From Cordylochernes scorpioides (lineage: Eukaryota; Arthropoda; Arachnida; Pseudoscorpiones; Chernetidae), in the NCBI GenBank assembly GCA_030710605.1, contig CP092886.1, positions 160,068,000 to 160,131,999 of the forward strand: 64,000 nucleotides of DNA, given 5' to 3'. Below are positions 20,301 to 31,334 of this stretch, piece by piece (within the stretch, counting starts at the first letter, position 1; the number at the start of each line of letters is the position of its first letter). The translations under genes were made by a program, and so were the position numbers. Below the pieces are notes generated by a model that had not been told where the DNA came from, did no database searches, and saw only the letters and a list, made by a program, of their open reading frames with translations.

Positions 20301-21446
20301 ATCAGTTTTTGGATTAAAAGAATACAAGAATTTATAATTTTGGAAAAGAAGGTTTTTTGAGAAATCTATTTGTAACTTAAATAAATAAAATGTTGGTAAA
20401 CCTAAAATAAGATATTCTATTGAACTATTGCAAACAAAGAATTCTTGATATTTAGTGATTTTTCCTAAAGTAAGCCTAACTAATATTTTGTATAATGGGT
20501 AACTAAATCCTTCTACCTGACCTATTCTTTCTTTTGGGGAATTATCTAATATTTTATAATAAATATGGTTTAAGTATTTTAAAGGGATAATAGATATGGA
20601 TGATGCTGTGTCAAGTACACAGGGTAAGGATATTTGATTAATAAATACAGAAAATAATAATAATGTTCTACCTGGGTTGATGCGCTTCGGATGATTATTG
20701 TTCTTAAGTGGGCAGTCTCTATGGAAATGGATCTGGTTGGGTAGCTGGTGAGATGCACATATCTTGCAGGGGTATGGAGGCTGGTTTATGGATTTGTGGG
20801 GTTCTTGTTGGTGATGAGTTGCTGCTGCTGTCCTGGGAAAAGGCTGGTATTGATGAGCTTTGGAGGAGTTGGAGTTAAATTTTTTTACTGGAGTGCTTGT
20901 ACTGGTAGAGGGTTGTTGGGGTTCTTCTTCTTTATTTGTTGATAATTTTAATTGGGTTGTGATTTTATACCATTCTGAAGGTTCTTGTACTCTTGCAGCT
21001 ATTAGATATTTTTTTAGGTGATCTGGCATTCCATCTGTAAGTGCCTCTAATAAAAGTGTTTTATCTAGGTTTAGTTTTTTGGCTAAAGCAGATTTTTCCT
21101 TAAAATATTGTTCCAGATCATCTTTATCAATATATTTTAAATTTAGAAACCTACTGAATAAATTTGAATCTTTAATTGTGAAATATGATGTTAATTTTTG
21201 TTCAATTTCCCCCCAATTATATATATCTTGTAGTTCTTCTATGTAATAACTAAATGCTTCTCCCTCGAGATAATTTGAAATATTATTTAGTTTAAAATCT
21301 TCATCAAGGTGTTTCTGTAAACATTTTTTGTTAAAGAATTTGAGCCAAGATATTATGTCTAAATTTTGACCATTAAATTTCGGTATTTCTATAGTATTTG
21401 GATTTGGCGTCATGGCGTGTTCTACATTCCTTTGTTTGCGAGACAT
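17337..21446 (-). CDS. gag-pol: Gag-Pol polyprotein of the Ty3/gypsy element
   Basis: One uninterrupted frame of 1369 residues from ATG at 21446. Gag-like region ~20-170. A zinc-knuckle-like C-x2-C-x9-H-x4-C lies at 227-245, with longer spacing than the retroviral C-x2-C-x4-H-x4-C. Aspartic protease active site DTA at 279-281. Reverse transcriptase ~500-710 with LDVKNAYWHIPI (first Asp 600) and YFDD at 662-665. RNase H ~800-925 with TDAS (Asp 811), Glu 851, HTDH (Asp 878) and Asp 921. Integrase ~975-1275: zinc-binding H983/H988, C1018 and C1021; catalytic D1052, D1110, E1146 with exactly 35 residues between the last two; GPF motif at 1269-1271. No chromodomain is apparent. Gag and Pol are fused in one frame with no frameshift, so protein ratio must be set another way. 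All catalytic residues are intact. Confidence 0.96.
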   Translation of the reverse strand: MSRKQRNVEHAMTPNPNTIEIPKFNGQNLDIISWLKFFNKKCLQKHLDEDFKLNNISNYLEGEAFSYYIEELQDIYNWGEIEQKLTSYFTIKDSNLFSRFLNLKYIDKDDLEQYFKEKSALAKKLNLDKTLLLEALTDGMPDHLKKYLIAARVQEPSEWYKITTQLKLSTNKEEEPQQPSTSTSTPVKKFNSNSSKAHQYQPFPRTAAATHHQQEPHKSINQPPYPCKICASHQLPNQIHFHRDCPLKNNNHPKRINPGRTLLLFSVFINQISLPCVLDTASSISIIPLKYLNHIYYKILDNSPKERIGQVEGFSYPLYKILVRLTLGKITKYQEFFVCNSSIEYLILGLPTFYLFKLQIDFSKNLLFQNYKFLYSFNPKTDNQESYATTLCIPDPYYVKNSSLLNINPLCNFNSFDIPNTNVKLIDPNSNPIIDSNSFHSMRQPSSITNYNSYLDLSKVDINPNFSNQTISDILHKYKNVFSKHNFDIGYIKTNPICISLLDNIPIAQKPYRTSFYNNAEIQKQITELLKYDIIRPSSSPYSSPALLVNKKSDAPNHPTRLCIDYRKLNQKTVPEHTPIPLIEQIIDRLSQSKIYTILDVKNAYWHIPIDEKDRHKTSFVTQLGCYEWNRLPYGLKNAPSQFERIMKSVFTKHNIHYALNYFDDIIIHSKTYEEHIKHLDDILGIFEQEDIKLNLNKCKFLQKEIQFLGYTINSGKYTPNNTNIEAILKLNRPYNIKTLQRFLGTINIYNKFIPHYAQIRAPLNELLLKNAPWLWSVKHEQAFQTLKNSLISQPVLYIYDPSKPCHLFTDASSLGVAGVLKQPDEQGILHPIGYFSRKLHPYEQNYTASEIETLAIINSVQRFHTYLHNIHFTLHTDHLPLKWIKNVKNPQGRLFRWSLILSQYSFDIKHIKGLNNIEADMLSRAPVSFYLTYNELKEHQSTEQISSAKIKIQNGLYIINRKGFKRAYVPQTLRHKLLSKVHTKHGHIGTTQMTKIISPHYYWPHMSRDIANYTKHCETCQFNKSRDNRIVYGPLQQMPIATHPNHIFSLDTLGGLHNYGTTRHSIHMIVDHHSRFLWAFPTKSVSTDSYITCLRNLFQINKPEILITDRNAAFLSRKFKHFLDRNNVKHLLTSAHHPETNAKVERLNSTIINRLRCEYNANLKIPWTKYIPKITESYNETVHTTTGFTPKFLYYGIQPQYIEHDTVTHTPIEKARKLAIERTIKSHEHSKQLYDIKHPEPIFKEGDQVLVKTFIYPNTGKLTQRYIGPFTILKQLSPVTYEIDKPNIPQRKQTEIIHSNKLKLFYPETDFLLHYSTNIENDFIVNQNSNTKLIDIDDKPCFLQEGHILDMDNEEQISVPILKPSQIT

Positions 21447-21525
21447 TTTGTAAAAGTAGTTTTATAAAATTTGAATAATTAATAGAGCAATTAGGTTGAA
21501 AAATCAGGTAATCCTGTCGACTTAT

Positions 21526-21901
21526 TGTTATGAATAAATTTGTTGTTGTTAGATAAAGGGTTGATAAGACAAAGGATCGATTGAGGTGCAGTCGTGATAA
21601 AAAAAGATAAAGATTTACCGTCAAGTAGCTTTTATTTCAATTACTTGAGGAAATATTACACATTAGTTAGTTTTTCACATTATATAGAATTTATAAGTTA
21701 ATCCTATATTAGTGATTTAAAATGATTGATTGGTTAACTACGCATATTTACAACAAAATTAAATAACTAAACTGAAAGTCTTTTTAAAAACGATGATAAC
21801 AAAAATAAAAATTATCAATGAATAAAATGAAATATATATTTTTAAAATATAGAAATATTTAGAGTTTTTAGATTATATAATATTTTTAGATTATATAATA
21901 T
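21526..21901 (-). repeat. 5' LTR (376 bp)
   Basis: Matches the other LTR base for base by eye apart from the 12-bp deletion. Just downstream on the minus strand the sequence is ATAAGTCGACAGGATTACC, where a tRNA primer would bind; it lacks the usual TGG start. Confidence 0.93.
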
Positions 21902-24900
21902 ATATATATATATATATATAGATAATATACTGGTTTGTATATAAAAGGTAAACTCCCCATCCATCAATATGCTCTGGTCACTTATCTCCTAAATATCCAT
22001 CAAGTTAAATGTGTGACTGTAGAGTCAATTATTTCAAGGAGTTTTAAAGAAGATTTCCCACCAATCAGGAGAGTAGAATGTGAAGAAAACATCACATTAT
22101 CGTGAACTATTTTCACATTAGAAGACCGAGAAGAGAATTAATCTGATTTGCTCCTGAGTTGTGGCCAACGGAACGCCAGCAACGGGGTCCAACAACGTTG
22201 ACGAATGGCTAAATAATTTGTAGCACGTCGTTAAGACTTTTGATAATTAAATTGAAATTTATTTTTGGTCGCGACATGTTGGCGACAGCTTCGACAAGAT
22301 ACTTCACCGGATGGAAGTTTGAAGAGAAAACTAATTCACACAACGGACATTGTAGCTTGGCGACTTCTGTTCTCTTCGAGGGCGGACGGATAATAGTCAA
22401 TGATTAATTCATTCGAAGCATTTCTATAAATCGATGTCGCGATGTCAAAAGTAATTTATCGCCATGAACGCCGAGCCCTATTATTTCATGGAGCCAATGT
22501 AATTACTGACTATGGTCAGAATGTGTCGAGTTCAGGTTTAGGTAGTTATGTAATAGCTAGTTATGTAATTAGGCAATAGACCCGTAATCTTGACTCGAAA
22601 GTTCACCATTTCAAAGCGCATAATAAAATTTCTTTGTAAATAAATTTTTAAACTTTTTTGTTTAAATAGATAATGCTGATTTTAGTCATTTCACAGTTGG
22701 TCAGAGCTTGAATGAGCTAGGATCGTGGTCAACATCTAGGATATCAATCTAGGGTTAGCTGCTTATTTACTAAGGTGAAGCACGGCCTCGTTGAGATATA
22801 AGAATTTACTCAGGGACGTCAGTATTCTAAACGCCCTACATGGCTGAAGATAATAGGTCACAAGATAATACATTTCCATAGCCACCATTTTCATCAAGTG
22901 GAATGAAATTCCAGGAACGGCCAAGTTAAATAGATAGCAGGTCCTGCAGACTTGACCGAAAAGCACAAATATTGCAGGTAATTTGCTAGTCAAACACCGT
23001 TCTCCGCAAATATAAAATAATTCTCCAATTTCCATTCTTCCCTTCAACCTTTCCTTTTCCCCACACGAATTTTTATTACCGAAAATTCAATAAAATAAAG
23101 CTTCCTGGAGGAGAAAATAAAATTTCGATATATACCAATATTTAAAATTTAAAATGCAAAAGAAGTAAGAATAATTTTGATATCTAACTTTAGAATTTAA
23201 ATTGGTTATTCAATTAAATATAAGGGAATAGAACGCCATCTGTATATCGGAAATCTAACTATTTAGCGCGAATTTCTATATATATTTTAAAATATAAAAC
23301 TGGCTACTCTGTCTTCTCTCTCTCTATTCTCTCTCATGCTATATCTTCATAAAGTACTCATTTTATTATTTGAATATATTGTTTTTTAAAATCAATTAAT
23401 AAAAAAATACGTATTATTAAATTTTAGTTAATTAATTTTTGAATAACTTTTAACAATTTTATGTAATGAATTCAAATATCGTTTTTTTTAATGATGGAAA
23501 TTTGAACAATAGTAATTTTTTTGTGCTCTTTGTTCAAAACTGGCGTTAATTTGGGATATGCACGATTTTCAAAGTAAATAATCATAAAATAGAGAGAGAG
23601 TGTGTTATACGACCAACTGGAAGAAAGTAAAGGAAGTGTTGGGAGGAACTCTTGTGTGTGTGTTTTGATTGTTGATAACGTCAGCCTGCTGGTACAGCAA
23701 TGGTTTACACATCTGGTCTTATTGATACACTGTGATTTGGAGAATGGAAATGCCGATAAAAACGTTCAGATGCTCATTGTATAAATCAGTATTTCAATTA
23801 TGATAGGATGTTTTGACGAAAAAAGTTATCGTTTGTAAAATAATGCAAATTATATATTAGAATTCCGTTCTCGACACACATCAATTGTTACTGAAGGCTT
23901 GTTACATCAGCAACTTGATAGTTCAAGTGCAATCTGTTAATAGTGTTGATTTCAATTTATGCGGAATTGCCTTTGTTGTTGGCAGTTGTGGTTTTTGGGT
24001 ATTTTGAAAAATGACTATAAATTTAATTTAAAAATCTCTAAATTAAATCGGAAGAGTTGTAAACAAGATCTGTAATAACCTCCAATAACTCCATGGAAGA
24101 GGTCGTCTGCCTAGTTCCGACCAGTTCGTCTGCTGTCCAGGTTGGATCGGCCCATCTATCTGCTGAAGTTTTATATCATTCCATAGGGTAACTTCGCATC
24201 TAAAAAGCATCCTTCGCATCCAATGAAAATCTTATAGAAAAAGTTATTGGCGTATTGGTTTATTGAGAATTTCTAAATGACGGAATTCCTAGAAGCGAAG
24301 TTCTCCAAAAAGCGCTCACACGATATCTCTATAACATATCGTTATTTAAGATGATATCGATAAGTAATCCGATCTGTTCAAATAAACACACACAGCCACC
24401 TGGCCATCTTTTGATAGCATATATAGTTATTGTTTTATTTCTTTTATTTCAATTTAAAGCGCGCCCTAGGACTACTTACGCTGACATACATGTATGACAG
24501 TTGTCTTTACATATTTTCAATATATTTACATATTTACAATATATTTATTGTGTGTGTTTACATTCATGAAAGTGTTCCTCTACTTCGGTTAGATTTATCC
24601 TCGAATATTCCGATAAAAGAGAGAGATTCAGATTGAAACTACTTTACTATCATCTCCATATAAGATTATATAGATTTAAATACAAGATAAATAAATAAAA
24701 ATATATGAATAAGTAAGATTATATATTGATAAATATATGTGTGTGAATGAATATAGATGTGCAAATATATATAAGGTCGTGTTGTTGTTGGCCCACACCA
24801 CTTTGATATTAACCAAAAGGCCGAAAAGAGCATGTGCCAAATTGATTAGGAATATATTATAAAAAATATAGAAAATGTTCATAATCTTTTACAGCTTTTA

Positions 24901-25325
24901 GGGTTTTTACTCATATATATATATACCCGGAATCTCTATAATAAATTGCACACGAAGGTAAAGCATTCCTAGTCCACAGTCCCAATATGCAGGCGTCCCC
25001 TGTCCAAACTTGACATGGCCAGTTAGCTCGAACAAAGGACACAATTAAAGTCATCACGTATGGTTAGCCGCAGTCGGACGACCCGAAGTTATTTGCGCGC
25101 TGTGATCCCGCCTCTGTTGAGACATTTCCTTGGAATCCAGGACTCAACATTCTTCTTTTATTCCTATCAAACGATCGTCAATATACTTTGATAATTTTTT
25201 TTTTATAATTGTTTATTACGATTCTATGTAGGCATTAGTGAAGCGTTTTCCAGCCTAGATTCAGATTTTGGTTTTCACAAGTTTGAGAAGTTTTACACAA
25301 AAAATTATTATAAGGCGATCAAAAC
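21902..25325. other. Unassigned stretch
   Basis: Starts with the resumed (AT)n tract (to ~21922). A CT-rich patch is at 23310-23340 and a tandem GAGAG near 23590. Open frames of 60-94 codons (22209-22400, 22763-23047, 23602-23784, 24430-24636) have no recognised similarity. No element ends were recognised. Confidence 0.4.
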
Positions 25326-25428
25326 CTTTCATAATAAGTTTGTTTATTAAGAAAGCCGCGAGCTTTCGAGTTCTCCTCGTGGTTTAGATAACAAACAAAC
25401 TTCTTGCGATAAAGGTTATCTCTTTATA
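25326..25428 (-). repeat. Foldback with a hammerhead-like centre
   Basis: Arms CCTTTCATAATAAGTTTGTTT and its near-complement AACAAACAAACTTC...GATAAAGG enclose, on the minus strand, CCACGAGGAGAACTC-GAAA-GCTCGCGG. This resembles a decayed hammerhead (xxGAGGA box, short stem, GAAA) but the CUGANGA box is not intact. Confidence 0.4.
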
Positions 25429-28400
25429 AAAATAGTATATGGCAATTTTTTTTATATTCAATTATAAACCCAAAATATATAGTGACATAGAAGTGTTTAA
25501 AATATATCACAAAGGGTTTCCACAAAGAACTTATATAATAGATATATAATATATATAAGCAAAATCAAGTTTTCTTTATGTGATAAAGAATCGAATTGTG
25601 TGGTTTTAAAAAGCAATGTAATCCTTATAGAAGAGGCAATATTTATTACAATATGCATTACATGCATTAAATATAATACCGGTGGAGTACATATGTGGTG
25701 AAAAATGCAGAACCGTTCTGTAGTAACGCGGAAAAATTACATAATCAAGTAATGAATTTTGCCAGAGTTAGGGAGGGAAAGTTGAACATTCGCGAATGCA
25801 GCCTCCAGAAGCCACAAATATAAGAATTATCTTATCCTGCACTCGGGTTGATGCTTTTTGACCAACGAATTCTCAGGCCTCACCTATTCAAGAAGCCTCT
25901 AGTTTAAACGTCCTTCTCATGTCGAGCTATATTACATTGGAACATGGCTTACACAAATCATCATGTGCCACATATAATATCAGAAAATGAGGCATAAAAA
26001 TAATTGAGACGTGGACTATTTCAACTTTTTTTTCCCCTGCGCGCCCTAATAAAGATTTAATTTTATAGCCTTCCACTAGATCCATCCCGACAGTAATTAA
26101 GATGTTCAGCGCCGACTGACTGACGTAATGGACCATCGATAACGACACAATTCTGGAAATGTCCTCGTGGAGAAGTCGACCTTGTGCAAGGTTGTCTACA
26201 AGATGATAGAGAATAAATTAGAAAATGATTTTACCTTGATGATTTGTAGTAGATCATTTATTTTCGAGTATATAATTAGAAGCTAGAGTTTAAGAATTCA
26301 TTTTCTTGAGGAAGGTGAGTCAACGAAAGGTCGGGAAATAATAAATCAAGAACGGTTGATGTAACTATATTATTTTCAAGGAATATAATCAAAGAACTAA
26401 TTACATACAGTATATATATATTGATCAAGTCAATGATAGCTACATATGTCATCTGTTCACCTACCAGGATGCAGAATTGTTACAAAGACTAGTATTGGGA
26501 CACACGCAAGTAATGCTCTTGACAAGGTATCGGTCGACATGTGCCAAGAAATGTTCAAACGTTGAATTAAGAAGAAGAAGGAGGAAAAAGTCGGAGAGAT
26601 CAATGCCGGGGACAATGTCGGCGCCAGGCAGTTGTCTTCACCTCTCCGGGGGGAATTGATGGCACGGATCGGGAAGTTTGAAATGTTTTTATTCATGAAT
26701 TTATTTCAATTTTAGAATTTCACAGATAAAATATATATAACTGGATATTAATTTATAAAGAATTAAGAAGTTAATTAATCAGATATATCTTCGAGAATCT
26801 GAAAGATATCTTACAAACCAGAGAGATCTTTGAGAAGCCATCGCCTTTAAAACGTAATGCCTCCCCATCAAAGAAACCATCGAAATTATTCCGTACTTGA
26901 GAGGAAAGATGTTGTTAATGTTCCCCAGAAACAATATTTCTAACAAACCAATATCCCATAGTACAAAGTAGAAGTAATTCTACTTATAAAAGGCATTTCT
27001 CGTTAAATAAGTCGCAAGAACGAACCACCATCAATCGACCGTCTGTGCAAGTTAGCGCCGCTCCTGTCAAATTCAGATATAGCAGTATGTATGTAGAAGA
27101 TGATTTTGCACTCCCTCGAACACACAATACAAATTATATATATATATTCAATATAAATTATTAGATGCTTAAAGATGTTAAGGAGCATATGTATTCATAC
27201 CTGCGATAAGAGTTTATATAAATAGTCAATTGAATTTAATACATATCAATTAAACAGTGAAAATCTCTATAGTGAAGGAATCAAGAATTTATTCAGAGAA
27301 TTTATCGTTATAGAAAATATTTGACTCCATGCGTAGTTTTACAATTCAATTTTCGGCAAGGTTGTGAGCGAACCGAGGTGAGGAGAGATTTATTGAAGGA
27401 GAGTGGCCACGTTAACTGGGCCAATAAATCACGAGGTGATGAGCTGGTGCTGACAAATTTATCTTTTGTTTCACTCTCCCTCCCAGCACAGTTTTATTTT
27501 AATCCTGAAACTTCACTCAGGAGTATTCCAAATATTTATCCTTATATTTCAGTTTCGTAGAAAATTCGTTATATTTTGAAAGAAGGTAAAAAGTGTTAAA
27601 GTTGAATTTATATCTCCAACATACGGAAAGATGAGATTACGGAGATGTTGCTTCAATCAGATGGGATGCATCCAGAAACCTTTGTCCAAGATGGCGGATA
27701 CTTCCGGCTCGGGGAGCACTTCCGGCCGCTTGATCGACCCCAGCGAAGATACGGACCGAGTTGTAAAGTTGATTTCCCATCCATCGCCTCGAATATTTGG
27801 CGATGGAGAATTGCAGAGCGTTTTATTCTTCAACTTTTATATTTTTATGAACGAATAAGTTGGAGAATTTGGAAACTTCAGAATTTGAAATAAATTGCGG
27901 AAACTGGCCGTGTGTATAAGAGTTAGGATACTTGACAGTCAATTTTGGTTGTTATAATTTAATTTTTAAAAATTGGCTTTGGCGACTCGCAAGCGATCCC
28001 CTCCCAAATGACAAATGAGCGAGTCTCCCTGAACTCCATTTTTTATATTTGCATATTACGTTATAAGGTATAAATCAGGCTCTTGCTCTGTATTACCTGG
28101 ATTTCTTGTCTGCCTTTAATCCTTCCAGCGATTATCTTTCTTCATCTTCCAAGCGTCCATTTAAGTAATTCATGTCCAGGTCATTTTATTTCTACCAGTT
28201 TTTTTTTCGAGCAATCGGGCGGAGGGATCAAACAGATGCGCCAGCTGACGGCACTCTCTGTACATCTTCTTCTGCTCATTGGTCGGCGGAATGCGAGCTC
28301 GTCTGCCCGAGCTCTCTGGCCAAATATTGTAGAGCAGACGTGGCGACATGTTTTAAAGTGGAATTGAAACAAAGATTTGATCCAATCTAAGGCCAAGTGT

Positions 28401-29574
28401 CGTTATCATAGTGCATTTTTACTACAATCTATTTTAACTTTTCTCTCCAGTTAAAATATAAACAAGTTTTTAACATTTCAGTTAACTATACTTTAATTTC
28501 TCAGCCGAATATTCGTCGAACTAATGTTCTGTTTTTGAATAATCGATGGCTTTAATGTGAAAAGAAAATTGCGAAGTCGTTTAAATAATGAATGTCGCTA
28601 CTTCAAGTTTTCCCTGATCTAAAATAAATAGCTTTTAAGTTTGCGAGTTCTTTAATTTGAGGCCTAGCTATGTTCGACATCAATAACCAAATCTAAATAT
28701 TTGTTTTTAACTAAAATTGCCTCTAGCTAAGTTTGTTTGTATAGATTTTACATCAGATTTTTCTCGTTTTAAAACGGTTTAAAAGACGTCGGTCTTACGA
28801 TTGATTATTTCTCGAAACAAAGGATGGTGGTGTAATTATAAGACGTCATAGTAACAGGCATTTCAGCAAATTCTCTATGTAACAGGTAGGGAATCACAGT
28901 TCAGCGATATACAAGGGTTATCCCATTAATATCTGCCATGACTAAAATACACACACAATGTGAAATTTATCATTCTATTTTACAATATAGTTTATTGTAA
29001 ATCTATACGTTTCCATATCGTCCTTCTAATACCGCTATGTATGTGTAGTAAGTTTCGGCTTGGTCCTCCTAAGCAATCCATGACACTTTCAACGATTTCA
29101 TTATCATCTTCAAAGTTCTTTATTATCAGGTATACCTTTAGATGCCCTAATAACGGATATATAGTTTCTAGGAGCTAGGTGTGGAGAATAAGGGGGAAGG
29201 TTGATGAGTTTGAACCTGAATTCGTCGACTAAAGTGGTCCAAATGTGAAACACATAAAAAAAGTGCTCGTAATTCAAGCCGATCAATTTTAGCAAAAGCA
29301 CGCCCCTTGTGTTATTGATTATAATTTTTTATCAACAACCACAGGGTTTATTTCATTTTTGTGATCAGGATTAAGATAGTTGATTGTAATAATTGTGGTC
29401 ATAATTCAAAATTAAAAAAATAGATAAAATATTTAAGGCGCGCCAGTCCATATATTTAGGGATAGCCCTTGACAAATGTAATGTCAGAGAACAATTCCGT
29501 TAGACGTGTCACCAGCAGAACTACAAGGAGGAAATATAACGATGGGCTATGAGAGATGTGTATGCACTGGTGGT
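25429..29574. other. Unassigned stretch with one possible first exon
   Basis: Mostly AT-rich. At 27690 an ATG in good context (CAAGATGG) opens a frame MADTSGSGSTSGRLIDPSED that stays open to 27858 with no clear donor; it could be a first coding exon but has no recognised family. GC-richer patches at 26480-26660 and 28210-28350 also lack recognisable motifs. Confidence 0.3.
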
Positions 29575-29880
29575 GGTGTCTTGTCCATGGAGCAGATCAG
29601 ATCGGTCCATGCACCCTGATCACAATACCAGCCAACTGAGGTGCCTTGTTCGTATGGATGTCCTCTTCTGGATTGATGTCTGCCATATAGAGGGCTGCAA
29701 GGATGGCCGGGCAACTGTATATGTGGTCCGGAGTGAGTTGGGTGTTGTGACAGTTATTGCGGTTCCTGTAGGATCTAGTCATTTCTGGGTTTATCTTCAT
29801 TCCTTTAAAATGTCCTGTTCTTATTCTTGAAATTGTTGCCGTTAATTCTCTCTTAATGTTGAGGTTGCATATGGGCTGGG
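29575..29880 (-). pseudogene. LINE ORF2 C-terminal fragment
   Basis: The minus frame (open 30172-29597) includes RIRTGHFKGMKINPE, then LTPDHIYSCPAILAALYMAD and ends ...GIVIRVHGPI. It is the same LINE family as 9530-9735 but without the internal stop. This is the C-terminal Cys/His region that follows reverse transcriptase/RNase H in non-LTR elements. Upstream residues (before about 29880) lose similarity, so the copy is 5'-truncated; a short hairpin at 29882-29921 sits at that edge. Confidence 0.65.
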
Positions 29881-29881
29881 G

Positions 29882-29921
29882 TATTTTGGTTTTTGTTATT
29901 AGTTTTACAAAAACCAAAATA
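29882..29921. repeat. Short perfect hairpin
   Basis: TATTTTGGTTTTTGT and ACAAAAACCAAAATA separated by 10 bp. It has no poly-T after the stem and no known role in this setting. Confidence 0.6.
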
Positions 29922-30288
29922 CTATGTGTATATAAGTGTATGTACTTAAATTCCGGAAAAAGTACTCGCCACAGGTAACACGTGAATTTAATTACATAAA
30001 GTACCATATCAAAAATAGAAAATCCAAGTTGAAAATATTGACAAAAAACACGCACCTCCCAGTGGTAAAAAAATGCTATAAATATCACCTTGAAGATAGA
30101 AGTTGCCTGGCCGGCATTCATTGTCCTTAAAAGAAGATACATTTCTGCCAGAAAAATGTTTTTAAAATACATTTTTATTAAAGATCTTTTGTCATGTCAG
30201 GAAAATAATAAAAATTAAAAACATTTAGAATGTCTCTAGATACATTTATAATGCCTTTCCACAAATGCCCTAATTATTCTTCTTTTCC

Positions 30289-30329
30289 TGAGACGAGGAC
30301 AAAAGATTTTTGTCGAAACGTCAAAAAAA
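30289..30329 (+). ncRNA. Decayed hammerhead ribozyme
   Basis: CTGAGACGAG, then a perfect 7-bp stem GACAAAA-GAT-TTTTGTC, then GAAACGTC. Stem II, GAAA and the GTC cleavage triplet are ideal, but the first box has two extra bases (CTGA-GA-CGAG), so it is probably inactive unless the core tolerates the insertion. Confidence 0.5.
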
Positions 30330-30430
30330 TAAAAACATTAGCTGGCCGAGAGAGAAGCGTCTCTTATTTTAAAGAACTATAAATATCATATATTGAAAAA
30401 TATCTCCGATATCTATATTATTTATGATTA

Positions 30431-30552
30431 TAGCTTCATCAACCAATAATTTGTTTAATTCTCGACGTTCCAATGACTCGCTGTCACTCTCCTCAGGGGA
30501 GTCACTGAAACGTCGAGAATTTAACAAACCATTGGTTGATGAAGCTATATTT
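30431..30552 (-). repeat. Foldback with a hammerhead-like centre
   Basis: Arms ATAGCTTCATCAACCAAT...TTAATTCTCGACGTT and the inverted copy are ~40 bp each. On the minus strand the loop reads CTGAGGAGAGTGACAGCGAG TCATT then GGAACGTC: an intact CTGAGGA box, a 6-bp stem II (AGTGAC/GTCATT) and a cleavage triplet, but GAAA is changed to GGAAC. Confidence 0.5.
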
Positions 30553-31334
30553 TTCCAACCAACTTCCAACCAACAAACGATATTCAAAAGTTGATGATTA
30601 GGTATTTCTTCTAGAAATAGAATTACACCCAATATCTCTTCAAAATAAAGAGGGAAAATGAGTTATCAAATACTCCGACGGAATGGATTAGTGAAAAGAA
30701 AAAAGATAAATAACTATGAAATGGAATGAGACCTCTCACTCTTCCAGAGTGACATCCATGACGTTGAGATGTGAATAATACAATCAGCTAAGAAACAGTC
30801 TGCGAATATTAAAGAGATGGAAGCCCTAGACTAAGTATTGTGAAGGTGTCTGGAACGCCCATTCCCCAAAAATACAACAGGGGTCAAATGTATAAATACA
30901 TACCGAATAAGTAAACACTTACTTTGGATTAGATAAATATATGGCTCATAGAAACACGTGGAGAATATATTTCCCCCGAGTTTACCAACAGCCAATTATA
31001 AGACAGCAGCTAAGCCGAATTGTTTCGTCAGCAAGTGTCGTAATCTCGGAGTAATCAGGCGTCGAGAATTGCCGGTGATTGATGCCTGGACAGCACGGCG
31101 AGTGAGATTGTCTTTTGTGGCCTCTTTATTTATTTATTCCAGACCCCCGACTATGACCATTAATTACTTGCTTTAATCCATCATTCTAGATTTATTCCAT
31201 TTCTTCTCTCTCCATACGACGAGCCAAGGTTAAACAATGTTTATTAGATTTATATTATTGTCTCTATATACACGTGGATACGATCATTAAAAAGGGAAAT
31301 AAGAAAACTCAATGTGTATGATATTTATAACTGA
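30553..31334. other. Unassigned stretch
   Basis: Nothing recognised; a 72-codon plus frame at 30958-31176 has no family resemblance. Confidence 0.4.

Larger units (their letters stand above)
16604..21901 (-). mobile_element. Complete Ty3/gypsy LTR retrotransposon
   Basis: A 5.3-kb element on the minus strand: 5' LTR 21526-21901, gag-pol frame 21446-17337, polypurine tract 17003-16992, 3' LTR 16604-16991. The two LTRs look identical apart from a 12-bp indel (16649 region), so insertion was recent. It lies inside an (AT)n tract, so the 4-6 bp target duplication cannot be resolved. The domain order gag, protease, reverse transcriptase, RNase H, integrase is that of the Metaviridae. No envelope frame is present. 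All parts for autonomous movement appear to be there except that a canonical tRNA primer site starting TGG is not obvious next to the 5' LTR. Confidence 0.95.

Noticed and set aside
20748-20942. Plus-strand frame within the retrotransposon
   Set aside because: Antisense shadow of the gag region.
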